DNA from: Aliidongia dinghuensis
GTDB taxonomy: Bacteria > Pseudomonadota > Alphaproteobacteria > ATCC43930 > CGMCC-115725
Length of the DNA: 64,000 nucleotides
Direction: 5' to 3'
NCBI RefSeq assembly: GCF_014643535.1
Contig: NZ_BMJQ01000022.1
Coordinates: forward strand, 38,700 to 102,699
A model generated the notes under the pieces. That model was given only the letters and a program-made list of their open reading frames with translations, was not told the origin of the DNA and searched no databases. This document shows positions 52,412 through 61,873 of the stretch, in pieces; position 1 is the first letter of the stretch; every line of letters begins with the position of its first letter. The translations under genes were made by a program, and so were the position numbers.

Positions 52412-54025
52412 ATGTTTCGTACCCGCGCCGTTTTAGGCTTCGGCATGGCGATGGCCCTGCTGACGTCAACCGCCACCGTGGCCCTGGCCCAAACCCTCGC
52501 CGACAGCCAGGTGCTCCGCATCGGCAACGGTTCCGAGCCGCAGACACTCGATCCGCAGATCTCGGAGAACGTGCAAGACAGCCACATCGAGCGCGACCTC
52601 TACGAGGGCCTCGTCGTCATCGACAAGGACGGCAAGGTGGCGCCCGGCCAGGCCGAGAGCTGGACCGTGAGCCCCGACGGGATCACCTACACGTTCAAGC
52701 TCAGGCCAAACCTGAAATGGTCGGACGGCACGCCGCTCACGGCGGAGGATTTCGTCTATAGCTGGCAGCGCTCGGTCGATCCGGCGACGGGCTCGAAATA
52801 TTCCTTCCTGTTCTATCCGATCAAGAACGCCGAGGACATCGCGAACGCCCGGAACAAGGACATCAAGTCCTTGGGCGTGCGCGCGGTCGACCCGCAGACC
52901 TTCGAGGTGACCCTGAAGGCGCCGACCGGTTACTTCCTGAAGCTGATCGGCCATGCCCGCTTCCTGCCGGTCAACAAGGCGTCGATTACCAAATATGGTA
53001 ATCAATTCACGCGGCCGGGCAACCTCGTCACCAACGGCGCCTTCATGCTGAAGGAATGGACGCCGCAGTCGCGGATCGTCGTGGTCAAGAACCCGAACTA
53101 TTGGGACGCGGCCAACGTCAAGCTCTCCGAGGTCGATTACTATCCGATCGAGAACCAGAACGAGGAGCTGAAGCGCTATCGCGCGGGCGAGCTCGACGTC
53201 ACCAACGAGGTGCCGTCCGACCAGGTCGACTTCATCCGCAAGGACCTGCCGGGCGAGCTCAAGATCGTGCCCTATCTCGGCTCCTACTACATGGGCTTCA
53301 ACCTTGAGCAGCCGCCGTTCAAGAACAATCTGAAGCTCCGCCAGGCCTTGAGCATGGTGGTCGACCGCGAGGCGATCGTCTCGAAGATCACCAAGACCGG
53401 CGAGCAGCCGGCCTATAGCTGGGTCCCGCCGGGCATCGCGGGCTATCAGCCGCAATATGTCGAGTGGAAGGACCTGTCGATGCCGGAGCGCATCGCCAAG
53501 GCCAAGGAGTTGTACAAGGAGGCGGGCTACGGTCCCGACCATCCGCTCAATCTCGAGATCATGTACAACACCAGCGAGAACCATAAGAAGATCATGATCG
53601 CGATCGCGGCCATGATGAAGCAGGCGCTGGGCGTCAACGTCACGCTCGTCAACCAGGAATTCAAGGTGTTCCTGGAGACCCGCAAGGAGAAGAAGGCGAC
53701 GCAGCTGTTCCGAGCCGGCTGGATCGCGGACTATTCCGACCCGAACACCTTCGCTGAGCTGCTGCAGTCGGACGCGGGCCTGAACGACATGGGTTACAAC
53801 AACCCGGAATATGACAAGCTCGTGAAAACCGCGGCGATTACGGTCGATCCGGAAAAGCGCGTCCAGATGCTGGAAGAGGCCGAGAAGCTGATCGTGCACG
53901 ACCTGCCGATGATGCCGATCTACGATTACGTCAACAAGCGGCTGATCAAGCCCTACGTGACGGGCTTCGACATGAATACGCTCGGTTACTTCTACTCGAA
54001 GAACGTGTCCATCGCGAAGCATTGA
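52412..54025 (+). CDS. oppA: Peptide ABC transporter substrate-binding protein (OppA-like)
   Basis: A 537-residue periplasmic binding protein of family 5. Signal peptide MFRTRAVLGFGMAMALLTSTATVALAQ, then LRIGNGSEPQTLDPQ, SPDGITYTFKLRPNLKWSDGTPLTAEDFVYSW and a C-terminal lobe with AGWIADYSDPNTFAELLQSD. It best matches oligopeptide-binding OppA. ATG 52412 starts the signal peptide and has GAGGGG in front at 12 bases; ATG 52394 is also in frame. First gene of a five-gene transporter operon. Confidence 0.93.
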   Translation: MFRTRAVLGFGMAMALLTSTATVALAQTLADSQVLRIGNGSEPQTLDPQISENVQDSHIERDLYEGLVVIDKDGKVAPGQAESWTVSPDGITYTFKLRPNLKWSDGTPLTAEDFVYSWQRSVDPATGSKYSFLFYPIKNAEDIANARNKDIKSLGVRAVDPQTFEVTLKAPTGYFLKLIGHARFLPVNKASITKYGNQFTRPGNLVTNGAFMLKEWTPQSRIVVVKNPNYWDAANVKLSEVDYYPIENQNEELKRYRAGELDVTNEVPSDQVDFIRKDLPGELKIVPYLGSYYMGFNLEQPPFKNNLKLRQALSMVVDREAIVSKITKTGEQPAYSWVPPGIAGYQPQYVEWKDLSMPERIAKAKELYKEAGYGPDHPLNLEIMYNTSENHKKIMIAIAAMMKQALGVNVTLVNQEFKVFLETRKEKKATQLFRAGWIADYSDPNTFAELLQSDAGLNDMGYNNPEYDKLVKTAAITVDPEKRVQMLEEAEKLIVHDLPMMPIYDYVNKRLIKPYVTGFDMNTLGYFYSKNVSIAKH

Positions 54026-54092
54026 GGCTCCAGTGCGGGACGATGCCTTGCGCGTCGTCCCGACACCCTCCTGAACCGGATTCAAAACCGCC

Positions 54093-55019
54093 ATGTTTTC
54101 ATTTGTCGCCAAGCGTCTTTTGGGGGCGGTGCCGACGCTTTTCGTGATCATTACGATCGCGTTCTTCATGATCCGCCTGGCGCCGGGCGGGCCGTTTGAC
54201 AGCGAGCGCGCGGTGCCGCCGGAAATTCAGGCGAACCTCAACAAGGTCTATCACCTGGACCAGCCGCTGGTCGGGCAATATTGGCTCTATCTGAAGAGCG
54301 TGCTCGGCGGCAATTTCGGCCCGTCCTTCTCCTACAAGGACTATAGCGTCACCGAGCTCATCTGGAACGGCTTCCCGGTCTCGATGGAGCTGGGCCTGAC
54401 CGCCGTGTTCCTGGCGGTGCTGATCGGCGGCAGCTTGGGCACGCTCGCGGCGCTGAGGCAGAACCGGCCGGCCGACTACACGATCATGACCGCGGCCATG
54501 ACCGGCATCACCATCCCGAACTTCGTCATGGCGCCGTTGCTGACGCTGGTGCTGGGCGTCTATCTGCGCCTGCTGCCGGTAGGCGGCTGGGGCAACGGGC
54601 ACGAGATCCAGTACAAGATCCTGCCGATCGTGGCGCTGGCCCTGCCGCAGATCGCCTATGTTTCGCGCCTGACGCGCGGCAGCATGATCGAGGTGCTGCG
54701 CTCGAACTTCATCCGCACCGCCCGCGCCAAGGGCCTGTCGGAATGGCTGACCGTCACCCGGCACGCCGCGCGCGCGGCCTTCCTGCCGGTCGTCTCGTAT
54801 CTCGGCCCCGCCTGCGCCGGCATCATCACCGGCTCGGTCGTGATCGAGCAGATCTTCTCGATCCCCGGCATCGGCCGCTACTTCATCCAGGGCGCGCTTA
54901 ACCGCGATTATACGCTGGTGATGGGCGTCGTCATTTTCTACGGCGTGCTGATCATCCTGTTCAACCTGATCGTCGACGTGCTCTACGGCGTCCTCGATCC
55001 GAAGCTGGCTCATCGCTAG
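54093..55019 (+). CDS. oppB: Peptide ABC transporter permease (OppB-like)
   Basis: A 308-residue inner-membrane permease with six helices. N-terminus MFSFVAKRLLGAVPTLFVIITIAFFMIRLAPGGPF is that of OppB; the cytoplasmic EAA loop is MIEVLRSNFIRTARAKGLSEWLTVTRHAARAAFLPV. It lies 67 bases after oppA and pairs with OppC. Confidence 0.94.
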   Translation: MFSFVAKRLLGAVPTLFVIITIAFFMIRLAPGGPFDSERAVPPEIQANLNKVYHLDQPLVGQYWLYLKSVLGGNFGPSFSYKDYSVTELIWNGFPVSMELGLTAVFLAVLIGGSLGTLAALRQNRPADYTIMTAAMTGITIPNFVMAPLLTLVLGVYLRLLPVGGWGNGHEIQYKILPIVALALPQIAYVSRLTRGSMIEVLRSNFIRTARAKGLSEWLTVTRHAARAAFLPVVSYLGPACAGIITGSVVIEQIFSIPGIGRYFIQGALNRDYTLVMGVVIFYGVLIILFNLIVDVLYGVLDPKLAHR

Positions 55020-55032
55020 GAAGGGCCGTTCC

Positions 55033-55929
55033 ATGTCCGTCACCCCCCTCGCCGCCGCCAATGGCGCTGCCCAGCCGATCGAGGGCACCAGCCTGTGGAA
55101 GAGCGCGCGCCGCCGCCTGGTGCGCAACCGCGCCGCCATGGGCGGGCTCGTCATGCTGGCGATCATCGGGCTGCTTGCGATCCTGGCGCCCTACATCTCG
55201 GCCCATGCCATGGACGATATTTCCTGGGACCAGATCGGCGCGCCGCCGAACTGGGAGCAAGGCTACTACTTCGGCACGGATTCGAACGGCCGCGACCTGT
55301 TCGCCCGCACGCTCTACGGGGCCCGCGTCTCGCTCATGGTCGGCATTCTCGCCTCGATCGTGAGCCTCGTGATCGGCGTGACATACGGCGCCGTCGCCGG
55401 TTACCTGGGCGGCGCCGTCGACAATGTGATGATGCGCATCGTCGACATTCTCTATTCGCTGCCCTTCATGTTCTTCGTCATCCTGCTGACGGTGTTCTTC
55501 GGGCGGAACATCTTCCTGATCTTCGTCGCGATCGGCGCCGTCGAATGGCTCGACATGGCGCGCATCGTGCGCGGGCAGACGCTGGCCTTGAAGCATCGCG
55601 AGTTCATCGAGGCGGCGCACGCCTTCGGCGTCTCGAACAGTGCCATCGTCCGCCGCCATATCATCCCGAACATCCTCGGGCCGGTGATGGTGTTCGTGAC
55701 GCTCACGGTGCCCAAGGTCATCCTGCTCGAGAGCTTCCTCTCGTTCCTGGGCCTCGGCGTGCAGGAGCCGATGACGAGCTGGGGCGTGCTGATCAGTGAC
55801 GGTGCCCGCGACATGGAGACGGCGCCCTGGTCGCTCCTGTTCCCGGCGACCTTCCTCGCCGTCACCCTCTTCTCCCTCAATTTCCTCGGCGATGGCTTAC
55901 GCGACGCCCTCGACCCCAAGGACCGCTGA
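55033..55929 (+). CDS. oppC: Peptide ABC transporter permease (OppC-like)
   Basis: A 298-residue permease with the OppC N-terminus (SLWKSARRRLVRNRAAMGGLVMLAIIGLLAI), the FGTDSNGRDLFARTLYGARVSL motif and the EAA loop KHREFIEAAHAFGVSNSAIVRRHIIPNILGPV. It starts 13 bases after oppB; its stop overlaps the oppD start. Confidence 0.94.
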   Translation: MSVTPLAAANGAAQPIEGTSLWKSARRRLVRNRAAMGGLVMLAIIGLLAILAPYISAHAMDDISWDQIGAPPNWEQGYYFGTDSNGRDLFARTLYGARVSLMVGILASIVSLVIGVTYGAVAGYLGGAVDNVMMRIVDILYSLPFMFFVILLTVFFGRNIFLIFVAIGAVEWLDMARIVRGQTLALKHREFIEAAHAFGVSNSAIVRRHIIPNILGPVMVFVTLTVPKVILLESFLSFLGLGVQEPMTSWGVLISDGARDMETAPWSLLFPATFLAVTLFSLNFLGDGLRDALDPKDR

Positions 55930-56942
55930 TGATCGTTAGCCAAACCCAGGCCGAGTGGAAGACCGGCACCGACGCGCCGCTGCTGCAGGTCGACAATCTC
56001 GAGACCCGCTTCGCGACACCCGACGGCGCCGTGTCGGCGGTGAACGGCGTCAGCTTTGCCGTGAAGCGGGGCGAGACGATCGGCATCGTCGGCGAAAGCG
56101 GCTCGGGCAAGAGCCAGGTCCTGATGTCGATCATGGGGCTCCTGCCGCACAACGGCCGCTCGACCGGCAGCGTCAAGTTCGATGGCCATGAGATCCTGGG
56201 CCTGTCGCGCGACGAGCTGAACAAGATCCGCGGCACGAAGATGGCCATGATCTTCCAGGACCCGATGACGGCGCTGAACCCGTACCTCACGATCGGCCGG
56301 CAGCTGACCGAGGTGCTGACGTTCCATCAGGCCATGAACACGGCCATGGCCCGCGAGCAGGCGCGCGAGATCCTGGAGCAGGTGCATATCCCGGAACCAG
56401 GCAAGCGGCTCGACCAGTATCCGCACGAGCTGTCGGGCGGCATGCGCCAGCGTGTCATGATCGCCATGGGCATGCTGTGCCGCCCGGCGCTCTTGATCGC
56501 CGACGAGCCGACGACGGCGCTCGACGTGACCATCCAGGCCGAGATCCTGGACCTGCTCGCCGAGCAGCAGGCGGTCACCGGCACGTCGATCATCCTCGTC
56601 ACCCACGACCTGGGCGTGGTCGCGGGGCTCTGCGACCGGGTCATGGTCATGTACGGCGGCCGCATCGTCGAGCAGGGGCCGGTGCGCGAGATCTTCTACG
56701 ACCCGCAGCACCCCTATACGCGGGCACTCTTGATGTCGATGCCGCGGCTCGACGACGATCTGACCGGGGACCTGCCGACCATCGCCGGCCAGCCGCCCAA
56801 CCTCGCCCATATGCCGCCCGGCTGCGCCTTCGCGCCGCGCTGTGCCTTTGCCTCCGAGCGCTGCCTTTCCGCCGTGCCGCCGCTGCGCGAGATCGCGCCG
56901 GGCCGGACCAAGGCCTGCACGCTCGATCGGCTCGTCGCGTGA
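55929..56942 (+). CDS. oppD: Peptide ABC transporter ATP-binding protein (OppD-like)
   Basis: A 337-residue ATPase. Walker A is GESGSGKSQ, signature LSGGMRQRVMIAMG, Walker B LLIADEPTTALDV, H-loop VTHDLG. The C-terminal oligopeptide/dipeptide domain carries GCAFAPRCAFASERC, which binds an iron-sulfur cluster in some homologues. It shares TGATG with oppC. Confidence 0.95.
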   Translation: MIVSQTQAEWKTGTDAPLLQVDNLETRFATPDGAVSAVNGVSFAVKRGETIGIVGESGSGKSQVLMSIMGLLPHNGRSTGSVKFDGHEILGLSRDELNKIRGTKMAMIFQDPMTALNPYLTIGRQLTEVLTFHQAMNTAMAREQAREILEQVHIPEPGKRLDQYPHELSGGMRQRVMIAMGMLCRPALLIADEPTTALDVTIQAEILDLLAEQQAVTGTSIILVTHDLGVVAGLCDRVMVMYGGRIVEQGPVREIFYDPQHPYTRALLMSMPRLDDDLTGDLPTIAGQPPNLAHMPPGCAFAPRCAFASERCLSAVPPLREIAPGRTKACTLDRLVA

Positions 56943-56950
56943 GAGAGAAC

Positions 56951-57961
56951 ATGTCCGTTACCACCCCCTCCCCGCTCCTGAGCGTGCGCGACCTCCGGGT
57001 CCATTTCCCGGTCAAGGGCGAGCTGTTCGCCGAAAAGCGCGTCGTGAAGGCCGTCGACGGCGTCAGCTTCGACCTTTATCCGGGCGAGACGCTCGGCATC
57101 GTCGGCGAGTCCGGCTGCGGCAAGTCGACGCTCGGCCGCGCCGTGCTGAAGCTCATCCCGTCGACCGCCGGCAAGGTCGTCTGGCTCGGCCGCCCGCTCG
57201 AGGACGCCTCCAAGCGCGCCCTGCGCGGCCTGCGCCGCGAGATGCAGATCATCTTCCAGGATCCGCTCGCCGCCCTCGATCCGCGCATGACGGTCGGCGC
57301 CATCGTCGCCGAGCCGCTCGACACGTTCGAGCCGGGCCTCGACGATAAAGTGAAGCGGGCCCGCGTCGTCGAGGCGATGGAGCGTGTGGGGTTGCCCGCG
57401 CATCTCATCAACCGCTACCCGCACGAGTTCTCCGGCGGCCAGTGCCAGCGCATCGGCATCGCCCGGGCGCTGATCTTGAAGCCGAAGCTACTGGTGTGCG
57501 ACGAGCCGGTCTCCGCCCTCGACGTCTCGATCCAGGCTCAGATCGTCAATCTGCTGCGCCGGCTCCAGGCCGAAGACCATCTGGCGCTGATCTTCATCTC
57601 GCACAATCTCTCGGTCGTGCGCCGGATCAGCGACCGGGTCATGGTGCTCTATCTCGGCAAGATCGCGGAACTCGCCGACCGTGACGAGATCTATCGCAAC
57701 CCGCGCCATCCCTATACCCAGGCGCTCCTGTCGGCCGTGCCGATCGCCGATCCGGACAAGGAACGGACGAAGAAGCGCATCGCGCTGACCGGCGACCTGC
57801 CGTCGCCGATCAACCCGCCGTCGGGCTGCGTGTTCCGCACGCGCTGCCCGATCGCGATCGAGAAGTGCCAGTCGGTGCCGCCGGCGCTCGAGCCGGTGAC
57901 CGACAGTCACACCGTCTCGTGCCATCGCTGGCGCGAAGCGATCCAGTTGCTCTTGACCTGA
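56951..57961 (+). CDS. oppF: Peptide ABC transporter ATP-binding protein (OppF-like)
   Basis: A 336-residue ATPase. Walker A GESGCGKST, signature FSGGQCQRIGIARAL, Walker B LLVCDEPVSALDVS, and C-terminal GCVFRTRCPIAIEKC. Starts MSVTTPSPLLSV with GAGAGAGAAC in front, 8 bases after oppD. Last gene of the operon, followed by a strong terminator. Confidence 0.95.
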   Translation: MSVTTPSPLLSVRDLRVHFPVKGELFAEKRVVKAVDGVSFDLYPGETLGIVGESGCGKSTLGRAVLKLIPSTAGKVVWLGRPLEDASKRALRGLRREMQIIFQDPLAALDPRMTVGAIVAEPLDTFEPGLDDKVKRARVVEAMERVGLPAHLINRYPHEFSGGQCQRIGIARALILKPKLLVCDEPVSALDVSIQAQIVNLLRRLQAEDHLALIFISHNLSVVRRISDRVMVLYLGKIAELADRDEIYRNPRHPYTQALLSAVPIADPDKERTKKRIALTGDLPSPINPPSGCVFRTRCPIAIEKCQSVPPALEPVTDSHTVSCHRWREAIQLLLT

Positions 57962-57967
57962 CGCGGA

Positions 57968-58003
57968 CCGGGCGCTTTCGACGAGGAAGCGCCCGGCTCT
58001 TTT
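57968..58003 (+). terminator. Rho-independent terminator of the peptide transporter operon
   Basis: CCGGGCGCTT (57968-57977) pairs with AAGCGCCCGG (57987-57996), followed by CTCTTTT. It starts 6 bases past the oppF stop. Confidence 0.85.
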
Positions 58004-58123
58004 CAGGTGGCTGCCCAGATGGGTGCAGGGCCGCGCGTCGGCCGTGGTCTTGAAGACCTGCCGTCCCGTTCATATAGTAAGTCTGAAACGTGAGGGTACG
58101 CTATCCCCGGGTGAGGAAGCGCC

Positions 58124-58429
58124 ATGCTGGCCAGGACCCAACATGAGAAGGATGGTGCCGAAGCCAAACGTCTGCGCAAGGAAGCGGGCGCCTGGCTGAA
58201 GCAGCTGCGGCAATCGGCCGGCCTGTCCCAGCATGATCTCGCTCAGCGGCTCGGCCTCAAATATTACACCTTCATTTCACAGATCGAGAACGGGTTCGGC
58301 AAAGTGCCGTCCGATACCATGGGGGACTGGGCCCAGTACCTGGGTGTCCCGGCCCCGGACTTCGCCCGCCGACTCCTGTCCTATTACGACCCGCACCTTC
58401 ATCGTCTGTTGTTCGAGGAAGATGCTTGA
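58124..58429 (+). CDS. XRE-family helix-turn-helix protein
   Basis: A 101-residue DNA-binding protein. The HTH is WLKQLRQSAGLSQHDLAQRLGLKYYTFISQIENGFGKVPSD. The last 35 residues (DWAQYLGVPAPDFARRLLSYYDPHLHRLLFEEDA) are unlike simple repressors and may contact a partner. GAGG lies before the ATG. Its stop overlaps the next start (TGATG), so the two are coupled and probably act together. Confidence 0.85.
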   Translation: MLARTQHEKDGAEAKRLRKEAGAWLKQLRQSAGLSQHDLAQRLGLKYYTFISQIENGFGKVPSDTMGDWAQYLGVPAPDFARRLLSYYDPHLHRLLFEEDA

Positions 58430-58902
58430 TGGAGATCGTCAGGATCCGCGCCGTTCGTTCCGAGAGGAAAGCCGGACCGGACCATTGGAGCGCGGCGGAG
58501 ACGCGTGAACTGCTGCGTGTCTTCGCCACCCTCCGCCAGCGCGCAGGCGCGGAGGAATATGCCTATGGCCTGACGGAGCTGGGCGAGCCCCAGTTCTACG
58601 TGCTCGCCCCCGGATGCGAGGAAGGCTGCGTCGCCTGCATTTCCCGGCTTCGGGGCGGGCGGTATGTCCTCGAAAACGGCCGTGGCGGGATTGTCGCGGA
58701 GGGGCCGCTTCTGGCAGCGCTGGTCAGTGGCTTTCTCAAGCCTCGCGCCAGGCGGCCGCTGCTGCGCGTCGTCAACGCGATCGCCGGTGTCTGGACATTC
58801 TGCACGCTGTCCGGGGAAAGCGGCGGATCGGTGATATCGGGCGATGACCCGCTGACCGAGACCCTCCTCGCCTGGATGCCGGTGCTGCTCGCCGCCGCTT
58901 AG
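58429..58902 (+). CDS. Hypothetical protein coupled to the XRE regulator
   Basis: A 157-residue protein I do not recognise. The N-terminal half has WSAAETRELLRVFATLRQRAGAEEYAYGLTELGEPQFYVLAP, then a short Cys pair GCEEGCVAC, and ends in a hydrophobic LLAWMPVLLAAA. No clear signal or membrane domain. ATG 58429 overlaps the XRE stop; TTG 58426 is possible. The translational coupling suggests an anti-repressor, sensor or effector of the XRE protein, but this is guesswork. Confidence 0.75.
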   Translation: MEIVRIRAVRSERKAGPDHWSAAETRELLRVFATLRQRAGAEEYAYGLTELGEPQFYVLAPGCEEGCVACISRLRGGRYVLENGRGGIVAEGPLLAALVSGFLKPRARRPLLRVVNAIAGVWTFCTLSGESGGSVISGDDPLTETLLAWMPVLLAAA

Positions 58903-59110
58903 TTAGAGCCCGAGCACGCTCGAACAATTCGTCGGGCATGAAGTGGTTGGCGCCAAAGCGGCAAGCCAAAATGTCGCACCGATTATACAGTGATCTTGAA
59001 ACTCGGATAGACTGAACAAATCTGATCGGAACGGCGAGCGACACGCTCGGGCGGCCGCTCTGAGACAGCCTCGAACCTTCGATGCCCGAACCCCCGCAAC
59101 GAACGACGAG
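58903..59110. other. Intergenic region upstream of the carbonic anhydrase
   Basis: 208 bases without a gene; moderately AT-rich around 58960-59030. The carbonic anhydrase promoter is expected here. I see no clear elements. Confidence 0.35.
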
Positions 59111-59794
59111 ATGTTCCCGATGGAGCGAATTCTGCACGGCGTCATGCGCTTCCGCATGGAGGTCGTCCCGCGCCGGCTCGGCCTATACCGCGAGCTGGCG
59201 AACGGCCAGCGGCCGCAGGCCCTGTTCATCGCCTGCGCCGATTCCCGCGTGGCGCCGGAACTGATCACTCAGGCCGATCCGGGCGAGCTCTTCACCTGCC
59301 GCAACGCCGGCAACATCGTGCCGCCCTACGGTCAGGCGACCGGCGGCGTCTCGGCCGCGATCGAATATGCCGTCATGGCGCTCGGCGTCCGCGACATCGT
59401 GGTCTGCGGCCATTCCGACTGCGGCGCCATGAAGGGCATTCTCCACCCGGAGGCGCTGGCGGGCATGCCGACCGTGCGCACTTGGCTCAACCACGCCGAG
59501 GTCGCCCGGCGCGTCGTCGAAGCGAACGGCCCGACGGTGGACAAGCTGCAGGCGCTCGTCGAGGAGAATGTGCTGGCGCAGCTCGATCATCTGCGCACCC
59601 ACCCGTCCGTAGCCGCCCATCTCGCCGCCGGCGACATGACGCTGCACGGCTGGGTCTACAGCCTCGCGACGAGCGAGGTCCGCGCCTTCGATGCCGAGCA
59701 GCACCGGTTCGTGCCGCTGGGCAGCACCGCCGTGCCGGCCGTCTCAGCGCGGCGCCGGCCGATTGCGGCCCGACGTGGTGATGTACGGGGTTGA
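59111..59794 (+). CDS. Beta-class carbonic anhydrase
   Basis: A 227-residue zinc enzyme that interconverts CO2 and bicarbonate. Zinc ligands are in CADSR (Cys, Asp) and HSDCGAMKG (His, Cys), with GNIVPPYG and GVSAAIEYAVMALGV between. The C-terminal 20 residues are basic and unlike the family. Starts at ATG 59111 or 59120. The next gene encodes a SulP carrier, 4 bases on. Confidence 0.93.
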   Translation: MFPMERILHGVMRFRMEVVPRRLGLYRELANGQRPQALFIACADSRVAPELITQADPGELFTCRNAGNIVPPYGQATGGVSAAIEYAVMALGVRDIVVCGHSDCGAMKGILHPEALAGMPTVRTWLNHAEVARRVVEANGPTVDKLQALVEENVLAQLDHLRTHPSVAAHLAAGDMTLHGWVYSLATSEVRAFDAEQHRFVPLGSTAVPAVSARRRPIAARRGDVRG

Positions 59795-59798
59795 TGAC

Positions 59799-61337
59799 AT
59801 GGGTCGTCCTGAAGCTTTCTCGCGCCTTCTCGCCCGCGATCTGCCGGCGTCGCTGGTCGTCTTTCTGGTCGCCCTGCCGCTCTGCATGGGGATCGCCATC
59901 GCGTCGGGCGTGCCGCCCGAGAAAGGACTGCTGACCGGTATCATCGGCGGGCTGATCGTCGGAATGCTGGCCGGGTCGCCGCTGCAGGTGAGCGGGCCGG
60001 CGGCGGGCCTTGCCGTCATCGTCGTCGAACTGGTCCGCCAGCACGGGCCGGGCATGCTCGGTCCCGTGCTGCTCGTAGCAGGTGCCCTGCAGATCCTGGC
60101 CGGCGGCCTGCGCCTCGGCCAATGGTTCCGGGCGATCTCGCCGGCGCTGGTTCACGGCATGCTCGCCGGCATCGGCATCCTGATCGTGCTGGCCCAGTTC
60201 CACGTCATGCTGGACGCGAAGCCGCAGCCGAGCGGCCTCGCCAATCTCCAGGCCATCCCGGACGCGCTCGCCAATGCCTTCGTGCTCCCCTCCGTGCCCC
60301 CGGCTGGCGGCGGGCCGGCGATGGCCGGCACCGTCGGGCTCGCAACCATCCTCGCCATGCTCGCATGGGATCGGCTGAAACCGGCTCCGCTGCGTCTGGT
60401 GCCCGGCGCGCTCGTCGGCGTCATGGCGGGCGCGATCCTCGCCGCCGCGTCCGGCTGGCCGATCCAGCGTGTCGCGACGGCCGCCAACCTGATGGATGCG
60501 GTCACCTGGCCGGCCTGGCGCGATCTTGCCCGGCTGGGCGAGCCGGATATCCTGGTCAGCTGCTGCGTCGTGGCCCTCATTGCCAGCACCGAGACGCTGC
60601 TGTCGGCCGCGGCGGTCGACCGTATGCACACAGGCCCGCGCAGCCGGTTCAACCGGGAGCTCGCTGCCCAGGGCATCGGCAACATGCTGTGCGGGCTGAT
60701 CGGCGCCTTGCCGATGACCGGCGTCATCGTCCGAAGCTCGGCCAATGTGCAGGCGGGTGCCGTGAGCCGCGCGTCGACCATCCTGCATGGCCTCTGGCTG
60801 CTGGTGCTCGTCGCCCTGCTGCCCGGGCTCTTGCATCTGGTGCCGACCGCGGCGCTCGCTGGCGTACTGGTCATCACCGGCTGGCGCCTGGTCAGCGTGC
60901 AGCATGTGCGCAGCCTCGCCAAATACGGGGCCGCACCGGTCGCCATATATCTCGTTACGGTCCTGGTCATTGTCACGACGGACCTGCTGACCGGGGTGCT
61001 CGTCGGCCTCGTGCTGACGATCCTGCAAGTGCTTCTGAAGGCGACCCGGCTGCAGGTCCGGCTGGCGGGCGATCCGCAGGCGAACGAGGTGGCACTCGAA
61101 CTGCACGGTGCGGCAACCTTCATTGGCCTGCCACAGCTCGCCAGGACTCTGGATGCGGTCCCGGCCGGCGCCGCCCTCCGGCTCAAGATCGACCGTCTCA
61201 CCTATATCGACCATACCTGCCTCGAGCTCCTGGAGGACTGGGCGCATCAGAGCGCCGCCAAGGGCTGCCGGCTTATCGTCGATTGGGCCGCCCTCAAGGA
61301 GCGCTACCGGGCCGCGGGCGCGCTCGCGGTCCCCTGA
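59799..61337 (+). CDS. SulP-family anion (bicarbonate/sulfate) transporter
   Basis: A 512-residue inner-membrane carrier with 10-12 helices and a C-terminal STAS domain (about 420-510). SulP marks: DLPASLVVFLVALPLCMGIAIASGVPPEKGLLTGIIGGLIVG, VSGPAAGLAVIVVELV and the STAS strand LRLKIDRLTYIDHTCLELLEDWAHQ. It lies directly after carbonic anhydrase, the arrangement of the bicarbonate-transport SulP group. GGGG at 59787-59790 favours ATG 59799 over 59781. Substrate is inferred. Confidence 0.9.
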   Translation: MGRPEAFSRLLARDLPASLVVFLVALPLCMGIAIASGVPPEKGLLTGIIGGLIVGMLAGSPLQVSGPAAGLAVIVVELVRQHGPGMLGPVLLVAGALQILAGGLRLGQWFRAISPALVHGMLAGIGILIVLAQFHVMLDAKPQPSGLANLQAIPDALANAFVLPSVPPAGGGPAMAGTVGLATILAMLAWDRLKPAPLRLVPGALVGVMAGAILAAASGWPIQRVATAANLMDAVTWPAWRDLARLGEPDILVSCCVVALIASTETLLSAAAVDRMHTGPRSRFNRELAAQGIGNMLCGLIGALPMTGVIVRSSANVQAGAVSRASTILHGLWLLVLVALLPGLLHLVPTAALAGVLVITGWRLVSVQHVRSLAKYGAAPVAIYLVTVLVIVTTDLLTGVLVGLVLTILQVLLKATRLQVRLAGDPQANEVALELHGAATFIGLPQLARTLDAVPAGAALRLKIDRLTYIDHTCLELLEDWAHQSAAKGCRLIVDWAALKERYRAAGALAVP

Positions 61338-61444
61338 GGCGGGGCCTCCCCTCGCACTTCCAGGCACCGGAATGGAGATCGCCGCGCGCAAAGCCTTGCG
61401 CGCGGCGTTTTCTGGCGGGGCGCCGGGCCGGATCTCGGGCCCGT

Positions 61445-61873
61445 CTAATGACGCACGTTGTACATGTCGATATGCGTGCCGACATAGAACGCCATCAGCA
61501 GGAAGCCCGCGAGCACGACCAGGCGCACGACCCACATCGTCTCGCGCCGGCCGATGAGGCCTTTTTCCTGCGCCTTCTTCACGCGCGCCTCGCGTCCCTC
61601 CTCGAACAGCACGGCGGGCGACGGCTTGGGCGTCGGCTTATGGCTCCAGATCACGCGCGGATGCGTCGTATTGGTGAGCGCGTCGTGCAACTCGCCCAAG
61701 ACGCGGATCGGCACCGTATCGTTGTGCGCGCCGATGAGCGCCACCGCCTCGAGAATGGCGCCTTCGCGATCCTCCAGGGCATGGGTGACCTGCCATCCCG
61801 ACCCGACGCGAATTTGGACTTCATAGGTCGCCGACAGGCGCTTCTTCTGTAATTCCGGCATCTGCAGGACCAT
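61445..61873 (-). CDS. Hypothetical protein with one C-terminal membrane helix
   Basis: A 142-residue protein. Soluble N-terminal domain (RLSATYEVQIRVGSGWQVTHALEDREGAILEAVALIG) followed by a charged stretch (EEGREARVKKAQEKGLIGRRE) and one hydrophobic helix (MWVVRLVVLAGFLLMAFYVG) near the end, so it is probably tail-anchored in the membrane. ATG 61873 is used; ATG 61861 is another option. No family recognised. Divergent from the glutaryl-CoA dehydrogenase. Confidence 0.7.
   Translation of the reverse strand: MVLQMPELQKKRLSATYEVQIRVGSGWQVTHALEDREGAILEAVALIGAHNDTVPIRVLGELHDALTNTTHPRVIWSHKPTPKPSPAVLFEEGREARVKKAQEKGLIGRRETMWVVRLVVLAGFLLMAFYVGTHIDMYNVRH

Noticed and set aside
59487..61535. 682-residue minus-strand frame opposite the carbonic anhydrase and SulP genes
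   Set aside because: Antisense shadow with skewed Arg/Gln/His composition.
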